NCBI RefSeq assembly: GCF_013868055.1
Contig: NZ_JACEOL010000002.1
Coordinates: forward strand, 96,590-160,589
Length of the DNA stretch: 64,000 nucleotides
Direction: 5' to 3'
Origin: Thermoactinomyces mirandus
GTDB taxonomy: Bacteria > Bacillota > Bacilli > Thermoactinomycetales > Thermoactinomycetaceae
The notes under the pieces were generated by a model, which was not told the origin of the DNA, ran no database searches, and saw only the letters and a list, made by a program, of their open reading frames with translations. A program made the position numbers and the translations under genes. The number at the start of each line of letters is the position of its first letter. Position 1 is the stretch's first letter. Below, in pieces: positions 9,721 to 17,545 of the stretch.

Positions 9721-11070
9721 TTGCAAAGACAAGAGAAACAAAAATGGTTGGGTTTTCTCCTGGTGCTTCTTCTCGTAATGGGAAGTACTACCAATGTTTT
9801 TCAGCAATTTTCCCAGTTTCCGCATGAAATCCGGCTTTTTCAGGGCGAGTGGAAACAGCTTCCTTTATCAATGCCGGTTACAGCCGATGTGTCAGATCCT
9901 GGCATTCTGCATATAACTGAATCGGATCAGGCACAAAACTCTGGAAATTCTCACCATCCCCTCACTTTTTTTACCAAAACAGCAGGCAAGACCTGGCTGA
10001 CAGTGAGATTGTTTGGTACATTTCCGATCAAAAAAGTGCAAGTTCAGGTGTATCCAAAGCTCAAGGTCATTCCTGGCGGCCAATCCATTGGAGTCAAGCT
10101 GCGTTCAAAAGGGGTGATTGTAGTTGGTCATCACCGTGTGCAAACTGGTGGTTATCAAGTAAAATCACCCGCGGAAACAGCGGATATACGCGTAGGCGAT
10201 TATTTGGTTGAATTAAATGGCCAACCTGTGCGCCGGGTTGAGGATGTTTCCAATGTTGTAGAAAAATCAGGCATGAAACCGATCCGCGTAACGCTGCTGC
10301 GCGACGGAAAAAGAAAAACAACCACGATTCAGGCTGAGCGGGATGTGAAAGATCAGCGTTACCGGCTGGGTTTGTATATCCGTGATTCAGCAGCCGGTGT
10401 GGGGACTCTTACTTTTTTTGATCCAAAACAGCATGTTTATGGGGCATTGGGACATGTGGTTACCGATCTGGATACAGGGCATCCCATTCTTGTCGGAGAT
10501 GGGAAAATTGTCGAATCCAATGTTACGTCGATCCAAAAAGGGGAATCGGGAGAACCGGGTGAAAAGAGAGCTATCTTCTTTCAGGAGAATCAAGTGTTAG
10601 GGAACATCAAGCAAAATACCCCATTCGGGATTTTTGGGCAAATGGAAAAAATACCGGATAATGGCAAATATAACAAACCGATTCCCATTGCCTTGTCAGA
10701 TCAGGTGAAAGAAGGACCGGCCAAAATCCTGACAGTGGTTGAGGGGCAGAAAGTCGAGGAATACAATATTGAAATCGTTCACGTCATCAAACAAAAGTAT
10801 CCGGCAACCAAAGGCTTGATCATCAGAGTCACAGATCCGCGGTTATTGCAGAAAACAGGCGGCATTGTGCAGGGAATGAGTGGAAGTCCGATTATCCAGG
10901 ATGGCAAACTGATTGGCGCTGTTACCCATGTTTTTGTCAATGACCCGACTTCGGGATATGGAACATTTATTGAATGGATGTTGCAAGACGCAGGGGTTAT
11001 TCAATCCACAGCGGCTACGGATGACCGTAGCCGCTTTTTCATAGTTGGTATATACCGATCAGCGCATTAA
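9721..11070 (+). CDS. spoIVB: Stage IV sporulation protein B, serine peptidase with PDZ domain
   Basis: A secreted forespore protease (peptidase family S55) that signals across the septum by cutting SpoIVFA to activate pro-sigma-K processing. An N-terminal hydrophobic signal segment (KWLGFLLVLLLVMGS), a PDZ domain at about residues 110-190 (VGDYLVELNGQPV) and the peptidase domain with LGHVVTD and GMSGSPIIQDGKLIGAVTH are visible. TTG 9721 is preferred because AGGAGA is nine bases upstream; GTG 9712 abuts that site. The last 20 or so residues are encoded by the gene's own terminator hairpin, so the natural stop appears lost (possibly TAA to CAA at 11002). Upstream, TCATA...GGACATAA (9601-9629) may be a sigma-F/G promoter. 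Confidence 0.93.
   Translation: MQRQEKQKWLGFLLVLLLVMGSTTNVFQQFSQFPHEIRLFQGEWKQLPLSMPVTADVSDPGILHITESDQAQNSGNSHHPLTFFTKTAGKTWLTVRLFGTFPIKKVQVQVYPKLKVIPGGQSIGVKLRSKGVIVVGHHRVQTGGYQVKSPAETADIRVGDYLVELNGQPVRRVEDVSNVVEKSGMKPIRVTLLRDGKRKTTTIQAERDVKDQRYRLGLYIRDSAAGVGTLTFFDPKQHVYGALGHVVTDLDTGHPILVGDGKIVESNVTSIQKGESGEPGEKRAIFFQENQVLGNIKQNTPFGIFGQMEKIPDNGKYNKPIPIALSDQVKEGPAKILTVVEGQKVEEYNIEIVHVIKQKYPATKGLIIRVTDPRLLQKTGGIVQGMSGSPIIQDGKLIGAVTHVFVNDPTSGYGTFIEWMLQDAGVIQSTAATDDRSRFFIVGIYRSAH
11011..11039 (+). terminator. Intrinsic terminator lying inside the spoIVB reading frame
   Basis: GCGGCTACGG (11011-11020), loop ATGA, CCGTAGCCGC (11025-11034), then TTTTT. A perfect 10-bp GC-rich stem with a T-run. 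It lies about 30 bases before the in-frame spoIVB stop at 11068, which is abnormal and suggests the ancestral stop was upstream. Confidence 0.88.
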
Positions 11071-11122
11071 TATTTTTTGATACGAAAGGGAGAAGGGTTC
11101 GGGCACCTGTCTTTTTGGAGAA

Positions 11123-11809
11123 TCACTTTTTAAGCGCACAGCTGTTTTGTTCTTTCCAGTCTGTATAAAAGGAAGCATTGATAAAAGCAAACAATGGAAC
11201 AAACAGCATATTGACAAACATCACTGCCAGGGCAATCACAAGATAGCGGTCGGTGATTAAAAAGGCGAGCAAATGGACAATCCATTCGACAGCCCATTCG
11301 AAGATGGCAAAACCAAAAATAATCCCGAACAGTTTCCAAAAATTTTTCTTGCCAAACTGAAACGCCAATTTGAAAGCTTGCCACCATTTTTTCTTTTCCA
11401 AAATTACGACATACGGGAAAGTATAAAACAGAACCATGAATATCAGTCCGGGAATGATGAAAAGAAATGTCCCGGTCGTCACCCCAAGGGTGTAGATGAT
11501 TCCCATCACAAACACGACAAATCCATATTCCCAGAAGCTTCCGTAAACTCTGGCAAAGTCAATGTATTCCCTTTTTTTGTAACACTCCAGCATTTTAATA
11601 AATGGGATTTGCACCAGTGAGGTAGCCAGCAGAATACTGATTCCATAAAACATTTCAGCCACATGGATTTGCGTGGAGCCATAGTACGTATACAAGTAGT
11701 TATTAATTATCAGGCAAAGGAATTGTACCGGAAATACCACGAGCAGGCCAAGCAACAAAATCTTGCCAAACTCCTCTCGATACAATTGCAGCGAATCACG
11801 GATCAGCAT
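11123..11809 (-). CDS. Predicted six-pass integral membrane protein
   Basis: 228 residues, not assigned to a function. Hydrophobic segments at about residues 16-36, 50-70, 95-115, 118-138, 160-180 and 190-215 give a polytopic protein; the layout resembles the glycerophosphodiesterase membrane-domain / DUF975-like families. Start ATG 11809 has a good AAGGAGAGG. It is the last gene of a three-gene minus-strand set with the cytoplasmic protein (11830-12657) and the secreted protein (12675-13646), separated by about 20 bases each, so very likely one operon. Being beside a toxin-like secreted protein with hydrophobic C terminus, it is a candidate membrane immunity or export component; this is inference. 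Confidence 0.8.
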   Translation of the reverse strand: MLIRDSLQLYREEFGKILLLGLLVVFPVQFLCLIINNYLYTYYGSTQIHVAEMFYGISILLATSLVQIPFIKMLECYKKREYIDFARVYGSFWEYGFVVFVMGIIYTLGVTTGTFLFIIPGLIFMVLFYTFPYVVILEKKKWWQAFKLAFQFGKKNFWKLFGIIFGFAIFEWAVEWIVHLLAFLITDRYLVIALAVMFVNMLFVPLFAFINASFYTDWKEQNSCALKK

Positions 11810-11829
11810 AAAGTCCTCTCCTTTTAAAC

Positions 11830-12657
11830 TTAACCTCTGGGGTTGCGGATCATTGCAATCAGTTTTTTTCGAGTTTGTTCCGTCGCTTTTTCTCTGGAAA
11901 CATCAGCTTTAAAATTTTGATATTCAGCCTTGGTTGCCGAGTCAGCATTTAACCAGCGGTGAAATTTTAAAAGACGCAAGTATAGGAACCATTTTCGTAT
12001 ATCAGACAAGGAAATTGTTTTTCTTAGTCTTTTTAGAAACTGCTTCCGTTCTTTTTCGGTTTCAATCTGTACTTCAAACTGTTTTTTCATACTTTCCATC
12101 ATATGTAAGTGAGTTTTGTCTACTTTTTCGAAATATTCTTTGGTCATAAGATAGTCGGTGGTTAATTCACGATAAAGATCTTTTGCCTTTTCTACGATTT
12201 CTTTTAACTGATCTTGTGTTTCAAACATAATTTGGGGAATTGAACAAAATACCTCATATCCTTTTTTGAGATCTTCATCATCTGAAGCATGGACAAGTTC
12301 AGAAAAAGATTTAAGAAGAGATTGTCCTTTCTTCCAAATTTCCATCGGTCTTTGTGACCACTTAGAACCGTAAATAAAAATATTTTCCATTTCTGCATCT
12401 ACAGTGGCGACATAATCTAGAACTTCAATAATATTTTTTTTGTGGGGGATATTTCCATTCTCATGGATGATTAGTATACCAGTTAACTTATCTTCTTTGG
12501 GATAAAAACTAACATAATAGTATTTCTCATAATTGCATATGATCTTATGCGGAAATACATTATAGGTTTCTCCCTTTTTTACAAAAGAACGTGCTATTTT
12601 TTTGATCAACTCCGGCGGCTCAGGATTGGGATTAATTTTTAATTCTTCCAGGTTCAT
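11830..12657 (-). CDS. Hypothetical cytoplasmic helical protein of the spoIVB-spo0A island
   Basis: 275 residues, no recognised domain, no signal peptide or membrane segment. The first 100 residues look alpha/beta (KIICNYEKYYYVSFYP, LTGILIIHENG); the remainder is highly charged and probably coiled coil (ESMKKQFEVQIETEKERKQFLKRLRK). Start ATG 12657 follows AGGGGGTT. Base composition is clearly AT-richer than the housekeeping neighbours, which suggests acquisition. Placed between the secreted protein and a polytopic membrane protein, it could be an immunity or maturation partner, but nothing in the sequence proves this. Confidence 0.8.
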   Translation of the reverse strand: MNLEELKINPNPEPPELIKKIARSFVKKGETYNVFPHKIICNYEKYYYVSFYPKEDKLTGILIIHENGNIPHKKNIIEVLDYVATVDAEMENIFIYGSKWSQRPMEIWKKGQSLLKSFSELVHASDDEDLKKGYEVFCSIPQIMFETQDQLKEIVEKAKDLYRELTTDYLMTKEYFEKVDKTHLHMMESMKKQFEVQIETEKERKQFLKRLRKTISLSDIRKWFLYLRLLKFHRWLNADSATKAEYQNFKADVSREKATEQTRKKLIAMIRNPRG

Positions 12658-12674
12658 CGATCTAACCCCCTATA

Positions 12675-13646
12675 TTAACCAAAAATTTTGTTCCAGGCTG
12701 ATTTTACACCATTTATTGCTTTTTTAACTCCCTTTTTAATCCCCTCCCGATGGGTGTACAAAGCGCTTCCTGCCCACAATAGCGTTCCTGTTGCCATTAA
12801 AAAGACTCCCGGGCCTGTGGGACCCAATATTTGCCCTCCGGCAATCAGCATTTCGCCTGTACTTCCAATACCCTTTGCAATCAATTTATAAGCCTCTTGA
12901 GAGTTATCAGCTTTAAAGGCATCAACAAAATTTTTGCCGGCATCAATGGCCGAGATCCCCAAGCTGGCAAATCCCACTCCTTTGGCGAATTTGGTGACCG
13001 TTTTCAGGCAGCCGATCTTTTTTTGGATTTGGGTTTTCTGGAAGATTGATATTGTAGTCGATTCATTCATTCGTTGCAGCCTATTTAGTTCCCTTAACGT
13101 TTTATATTTGTTCCAGGCATCCAATGTTTTTTCTGCTCCGTCCCATGTATCGATTGCGATTTTTCCAATGGAACCGTCCTGGAAATACAAGTTTCCCAAC
13201 AGGGAGCGCGGCACTTTGACAAGAGAGGTATAAAGAACACCATTGGCATTGGGATTTTCCCATTGGCCGGTAATTATATCATAACGTGCTTCATTGTAGA
13301 TATTGGGTTCAATGGCAGCGGCGGTGTCTGTTACAACATCCTTGGACATGAATTTCAATACATCCCAAATGCCCGGCCCGTCATCTTCCTTTTTCTCCTG
13401 TTTTGCGGGCTGTTTTTGATCTTTTGCTTGTATCTGTGTATTTGTATCATTTATTGGTTGATGCGGTTTTGGTTTCTCTCCTTCCTTGGGCTGATAGAAA
13501 TCCTCGTTAATGGGAGGAGCATTGAAACTTCCTTCTCCTTCTGCAAAAACAACAAAGCCGGGTCCAAAGGAAATGCTTATGCTGACCAAAGCGATCAGAA
13601 AACCCATCATCCAGCGATAGATTGTTTTTTTATTCATTCGTGTCAT
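12675..13646 (-). CDS. Secreted toxin-like protein with hydrophobic glycine-rich C terminus
   Basis: 323 residues. A signal peptide (MNKKTIYRWMMGFLIALVSI...) with probable cleavage after VFA is followed by GEGSFNAPPINEDF and a proline/lysine/glutamine-rich linker (about residues 45-90). The middle is polar-helical. The C-terminal 100 residues alternate hydrophobic glycine-rich helices (GEMLIAGGQILGPTGPG, LLWAGSALYTHREG) and end in a basic amphipathic tail, like membrane-active toxin ends. The leader resembles that of the WHH-nuclease toxin at 62186 (AEGSFHVPEVQDDF). No Shine-Dalgarno sequence is visible before either ATG (13646 or 13637). Function unproven; a secreted effector is the best reading. 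Confidence 0.75.
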   Translation of the reverse strand: MTRMNKKTIYRWMMGFLIALVSISISFGPGFVVFAEGEGSFNAPPINEDFYQPKEGEKPKPHQPINDTNTQIQAKDQKQPAKQEKKEDDGPGIWDVLKFMSKDVVTDTAAAIEPNIYNEARYDIITGQWENPNANGVLYTSLVKVPRSLLGNLYFQDGSIGKIAIDTWDGAEKTLDAWNKYKTLRELNRLQRMNESTTISIFQKTQIQKKIGCLKTVTKFAKGVGFASLGISAIDAGKNFVDAFKADNSQEAYKLIAKGIGSTGEMLIAGGQILGPTGPGVFLMATGTLLWAGSALYTHREGIKKGVKKAINGVKSAWNKIFG

Positions 13647-14480
13647 ATTCTATTTTACGGAAAACCGGAAATTCTCAATAAGTTTTGCCCGGGATTCCCC
13701 TGTGTATAAAAATTGTTTTCCGTATCCTGTTCACCTTCCTTTTGTCTGTTTGTTCATCATAACGACAATCCAAAGAGACAGACTGAACCTGCCGGTTCAC
13801 TCTGTATAAATAGAGAGGATTAATTCAGTTTTTCTTTATCAAACCTGGCTCCCGTTAAGGGTAATGTATTGGAAAAAATAAAGATGAAGGAATTATACCT
13901 GTATTTCAAATATTTTAACGCAAATATATTTGTACAAATTGTTAAAATTTTTATCCGTATTTAGCCAGATTTGTTTTCAAGCGGGGAATTATCTGATAAA
14001 TAGAATAAATTTCATGGTCATCTTTGGTCATTTAGCAAATCAAACATGGGATTTATCCGCAATGAGAGAGAGAAAACTTTTGAAAGAGAAGGCGGCAAAG
14101 AGATCGTTGCGATCCGGTACTAACAGAGTAGTAGCAGAAGGGGGAAATCAGGAAACAACGGGTATGGTGTTTTTTGGTATCCAATAAAGAAAACTTTTGC
14201 ATAGAGTGCTGCTTTCTATAAACAGAATTGATGCAATTATAATTTACAAAATGGAATTTATTATTTATCAAATTAAATAAATGTAAACTGAAACAAAATT
14301 GTATTATGTTAAAAATGAGTAGAAGAACGACTATTTTGGATAGATTTGAAGGAAAACCAATGATTTAACCCATAGATTTTCCTTAATGGGTTTAAGCCGG
14401 TTTCACCGGAGAACATCCGGAGGAATACGGATTGCAAAGACTGAGGAAAGATGTTATTTTAGGATCTGTTGTTCAGAAAA
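13647..14480. other. Gene-poor AT-rich stretch
   Basis: About 830 bases, very AT-rich, without a convincing gene. Reading frames here are short and lack ribosome binding sites. A hairpin TTAACCCAT...ATGGGTTTAA lies near 14365-14395, and TATAAA-like strings occur around 13805. It probably holds the promoter of the minus-strand secreted-protein operon and decayed sequence from the insertion between spoIVB and spo0A. Confidence 0.6.
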
Positions 14481-14507
14481 AAACTGCTGTATCAGGTACA
14501 GCAGTTT
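14481..14507 (-). terminator. Terminator of the symporter gene
   Basis: AAACTGCTGTA (14481-14491), loop TCAGG, TACAGCAGTTT (14497-14507). Read on the minus strand, the 11-bp stem is followed by a T-run. The stem overlaps the stop codon of the symporter gene. Confidence 0.85.
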
Positions 14508-15777
14508 AAGCAGCTTTTTTGAGTTTTTCAATATAAATTCGGGCTTTTCTTTCATTGAATTGTTTTTCCCATTTGGACATGACAACAGAAGCCAGTGAAT
14601 TTCCCAAAACGTTAACAACGGTACGCATCATGTCCATGATGCGATCAACTCCGGCAATAAAGGCCAGCCCTTCGGGCGGAATACCAACCACATGCAATGT
14701 TGCCAGCAAGACAACAAAAGAAACACCGGGTACACCGGCTATTCCCTTGGAGGTAACCATCAGGGTTAGAAGCAAGGTGATTTGTTGGCTGACAGTCAAA
14801 TCAATTCCATACATTTGGGCGATGAAGATTGCAGCAATCGCCTGATACAGGGTAGAACCATCCAGATTAAACGAATAGCCGGTCGGAATGACGAACGAAG
14901 TGATTGCTTTCGGGCATCCGTATCGTTCCATTTTTTCCATCAGTTTGGGCAATACTGTTTCTGAACTTGAAGTGGAATAGGCAAGAAACAGTTCATCTTT
15001 CAAGATCTTCATCAAATGGAAAATATTGATACCGACGATTTTTGCGGTTAATCCAAAAACAACCAGGATGAAAAAGATCATCGTCAAGTATACAAGAATG
15101 ACAAGTTTGCTGAGCGGGATCAGTGATGCAATTCCAAATTTGGATACGGTTACGCCAATTAGGGCGAATACACCGAATGGCGCAAATTTCATGATCAGAT
15201 TGGTTATGTAGAACATGGCATCTGCGGTTCCCTGAAAGAACCTTAATACCGGTCTTCCTTTTTCACCAATCGCGGCAACACCCAAGCCGAACATGATGGA
15301 AAAAAAGATGATGGCCAGCATGTCGCCTTCAGCCAGTGAGGTGAACAGATTGTCAGGGACGATGTGGACAAAGGTATCGACTATACTGTGATTTTCAACT
15401 TCTTTTGTGGTTTCTGAATATTGGCTGATGTCTGTTTGCTGGATGGCGTTCATGTCGACCCCGTCACCGGGATGGAAGATGTTTGCTGAAAGCAACCCAA
15501 CTAAAAGTGCTATCGTTGTAATGATTTCAAAATATAAAATTGTCTTTCCGCCGATTTTTCCAAGTTTTTTAATGTCGCCCACTCCGGCCACACCGACAAT
15601 GATGCTGGAGATGACGATCGGAATAACGATCATTTTAATGAGACGCAGGAAAATATCGCCAACAGGCTGCAAAAACGTTTCAACGGAAGGATTCCCATAA
15701 AAAATGGCTCCGACTGCAATCCCTAATGCCAAGCCGATAAAAATTTGCCATGCAAGGCTGATTTTTAGATTTTTCAT
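14506..15777 (-). CDS. Sodium/proton:dicarboxylate (glutamate) symporter, SDF family
   Basis: 423 residues, multi-pass inner-membrane carrier of the DAACS family, coupling uptake of glutamate, aspartate or C4-dicarboxylates to sodium or protons. Seen: hydrophobic helices throughout; the serine-rich reentrant hairpin AYSTSSSETVLPKLMEKM; the conserved TGYSFNLDGSTLYQ; and the second hairpin region GIAGVPGVSFVVLLATL with GVDRIMDMMRTVVNVLGNS near the C terminus. Length is standard. ATG start with GAGGTGATTT. It lies alone between terminators inside the spoIVB-spo0A interval. Substrate cannot be fixed from sequence, so GltP/GltT/DctP is left open. Confidence 0.92.
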   Translation of the reverse strand: MKNLKISLAWQIFIGLALGIAVGAIFYGNPSVETFLQPVGDIFLRLIKMIVIPIVISSIIVGVAGVGDIKKLGKIGGKTILYFEIITTIALLVGLLSANIFHPGDGVDMNAIQQTDISQYSETTKEVENHSIVDTFVHIVPDNLFTSLAEGDMLAIIFFSIMFGLGVAAIGEKGRPVLRFFQGTADAMFYITNLIMKFAPFGVFALIGVTVSKFGIASLIPLSKLVILVYLTMIFFILVVFGLTAKIVGINIFHLMKILKDELFLAYSTSSSETVLPKLMEKMERYGCPKAITSFVIPTGYSFNLDGSTLYQAIAAIFIAQMYGIDLTVSQQITLLLTLMVTSKGIAGVPGVSFVVLLATLHVVGIPPEGLAFIAGVDRIMDMMRTVVNVLGNSLASVVMSKWEKQFNERKARIYIEKLKKAA

Positions 15778-15975
15778 TAAATCACCTCACTACAAAGACA
15801 TGATTTAGAATAATAATAGATGTCTTTGACTATTTATTGATTGACAAAGTAAACAAGCGACAACTAACATCTTAAAATAATTTAAAATTCAAATCAACCT
15901 TTATAGTAATAATTGTAATAATCGCAATTTATTTTCTTTTAAATCAACTTTGTAGAACGGGTTTAACCTAAAAAA

Positions 15976-16002
15976 ACACCGGGGCTATTTTCGCCCAGGT
16001 GT
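15976..16002 (-). terminator. Terminator of the 45-residue gene
   Basis: On the minus strand: ACACC-T-GGGC, loop, GCCC-C-GGTGT followed by TTTTTT (the A-run 15971-15976 on the plus strand). It starts about 10 bases after the stop of the small minus-strand gene, which supports that gene being real. Confidence 0.82.
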
Positions 16003-16011
16003 CTGTGCAAA

Positions 16012-16149
16012 TCAGGTGGATGGCCGATCAGGCCCTTCCAGTTTTTTATCTCCGAAACCAGTTGCCGTTTCGGTTTCGGTTTTGTTTTGAGGAACAGATT
16101 TTTTCAATTTTTTCTTTTGATTTAAGCTGGGTGTTGACTTTTTATTCAT
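16012..16149 (-). CDS. Small basic protein, 45 residues, possible spore-associated peptide
   Basis: Reads MNKKSTPSLNQKKK at the N terminus and GFGDKKLEGPDRPST at the C terminus: lysine/threonine-rich, no hydrophobic segment. Start ATG 16149 is preceded by AAAGGGG at a suitable distance, and a strong terminator follows the stop, so it is a complete small transcription unit. The closing KLxGPxRPST tail reminds me of short Bacillales proteins of unknown role found in spore formers; I cannot name the family. Its place beside spo0A would suit a sporulation gene, but that is inference. Confidence 0.68.
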   Translation of the reverse strand: MNKKSTPSLNQKKKLKKSVPQNKTETETATGFGDKKLEGPDRPST

Positions 16150-16275
16150 TTTGTGATTCGCCCCTTTCTATGTATAATATGTATCAATTCTTGTATTTTT
16201 AAACGAATATTATTTTACCTTGTAAAATGTTTTCCATTTTATTGAAAAATATGAATTGATCGGAAAGCACAATGC

Positions 16276-16302
16276 AGGAAGTTTTAATTGTTTGTCGAAT
16301 GG
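16276..16302 (+). promoter_or_regulatory. Sigma-H promoter of spo0A with overlapping 0A box
   Basis: AGGAAGTT (from 16276) and GTCGAATGG (16294-16302) match the sigma-H -35 (AGGAWWW) and -10 (RnnGAATww) at normal spacing. The -10 overlaps TTTGTCGAA (16291-16299), a perfect 0A box. The layout implies that Spo0A~P binds its own sigma-H promoter, as known for the sporulation promoter of Bacillus spo0A. Confidence 0.78.
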
Positions 16303-16343
16303 AAAATGTAAACTGTTTTTTGGACAATTAGGAGGTTCTCTCA

Positions 16344-17138
16344 TTGAATAAGATTCGTGTCATACTGGCTGATGACAATCGGGAATTTGCCGATTTGCTA
16401 AAAGAACATCTGACCAGTCAGGGAGATATTGAAGTAATCGGCGTGGCTCATCACGGGGGCGAAGTAATCGATCTGTTGAAGAAGGAAGTTCCGGACGTTC
16501 TCGTACTGGATATCATTATGCCCCATCTGGACGGGCTTGGCGTATTGGAGCAGATTCACCAAATGGACCTGCAGGTTGTTCCAAAAGTAATCATGCTGAC
16601 AGCGTTCGGACAGGAAAATATTACGCAACGGGCTGTGGAGCTGGGGGCATCTTATTACATATTGAAGCCTTTTGACCTGGATGTGCTGACGCATCGGATT
16701 CGGCAGATGAAAGGGATTTCCATGAAGCCTTCGTTTATAAAATCGGGTCCTTCCCCGGTTTCGTTCTCTGCCAGACAGAAAGCGAACAATCTGGATGCCA
16801 ATATTACCAATGTGATTCATGAAATTGGTGTTCCAGCCCATATCAAAGGCTATTTGTATCTGCGTGAAGCCATAGCCATGGTTTATAACGAAGTGGATCT
16901 GCTGGGAGCGATTACCAAGTCGTTGTATCCCCGGATTGCGGCCAAATATAACACAACTCCCAGCCGGGTTGAACGGGCAATCCGCCACGCAATCGAGGTT
17001 GCCTGGAGCCGTGGAAATATGGATTCCATCCGTAACCTGTTTGGCTATACGATCAATGTGGCAAAAGCAAAACCGACAAACAGCGAGTTTATTGCAATGG
17101 TTGCCGACAAGTTGCGGATTGAACATAAAGTCGGGTAG
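16344..17138 (+). CDS. spo0A: Sporulation master regulator Spo0A
   Basis: 264 residues. Receiver domain: acidic pair ADDN at residues 10-13, phosphorylation aspartate in LVLDIIMP (about residue 55), conserved lysine in LKPFD (about 108). A linker leads to the C-terminal Spo0A DNA-binding domain with the [21 protein letters not shown] recognition region (here [17 protein letters not shown]) and [13 protein letters not shown]. Phosphorylated Spo0A switches cells from growth to sporulation. TTG start with a strong GGAGG seven bases upstream. Normally it directly follows spoIVB; here about 5 kb intervenes. Confidence 0.97.
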   Translation: MNKIRVILADDNREFADLLKEHLTSQGDIEVIGVAHHGGEVIDLLKKEVPDVLVLDIIMPHLDGLGVLEQIHQMDLQVVPKVIMLTAFGQENITQRAVELGASYYILKPFDLDVLTHRIRQMKGISMKPSFIKSGPSPVSFSARQKANNLDANITNVIHEIGVPAHIKGYLYLREAIAMVYNEVDLLGAITKSLYPRIAAKYNTTPSRVERAIRHAIEVAWSRGNMDSIRNLFGYTINVAKAKPTNSEFIAMVADKLRIEHKVG

Positions 17139-17154
17139 CATCCAGGTCATTCTT

Positions 17155-17182
17155 GCCACTGCCCTGATGGGAGTGGCTTTTT
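17155..17182 (+). terminator. Terminator after spo0A
   Basis: GCCACT-g-CCC, loop TGAT, GGG-AGTGGC, then TTTTTG. It lies about 17 bases after the spo0A stop and just before the convergent small minus-strand gene. Confidence 0.82.
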
Positions 17183-17193
17183 GCGTTTCTCTT

Positions 17194-17457
17194 TCAGCGG
17201 ATTTTGACCCATTCATGTCGATCCAGCCACAAACGGTGCTGTTTCCTTGCTTCGACAATTTCCTTGTAAAGCATTTGGGCTTCTTCATATTTTTTGGACT
17301 TCAATGCCTGGCGAAATTTTTTTGTCAGCGGTGCCAGCACTTCGTGGTCGAAGATGTTTGCCCGGGATGTGTATTTGGGTCTGGGTGGACGGCGCTTTTT
17401 CGGATTGCCGGAACTTCTTTTTTTCCTGCCTATGCTCTTCTCTCCTTTTTCTCTCAA
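17194..17457 (-). CDS. Small basic hypothetical protein convergent to spo0A
   Basis: A basic, helical protein of at most 87 residues from TTG 17457. Its last 65 residues (PKYTSRANIFDHEVLAPL ... YEEAQMLYKEIVEARKQHR) look like genuine coding sequence: amphipathic helices and balanced charge. The start is unresolved. A strong AAAGGAGAG sits inside the 5' end with only an ATA codon (17433) at the right distance, while TTG 17457 has no good site. It is in the same direction as yqzF, 88 bases downstream of it. No family recognised. Confidence 0.5.
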   Translation of the reverse strand: MREKGEKSIGRKKRSSGNPKKRRPPRPKYTSRANIFDHEVLAPLTKKFRQALKSKKYEEAQMLYKEIVEARKQHRLWLDRHEWVKIR

Positions 17458-17545
17458 TAACTTCAGATTGAGCAATGTTTGTAACAGGATATGTGCTTGG
17501 CCTGGCAAAAGTGATAAAGGGAGGAAAAATTCCGAAACGAGAGCA

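Noticed and set aside
13930..14187. An 85-codon plus-strand frame in the AT-rich gap, ending in a charged KLLKEKAAKRS stretch
   Set aside because: No ribosome binding site, an implausible hydrophobic AT-driven start and no partner genes; not enough to call it a gene.
16398..17288. A 296-codon minus-strand frame across spo0A
   Set aside because: It is the shadow of spo0A on the other strand, with a His/Cys/Arg-rich composition unlike a real protein.
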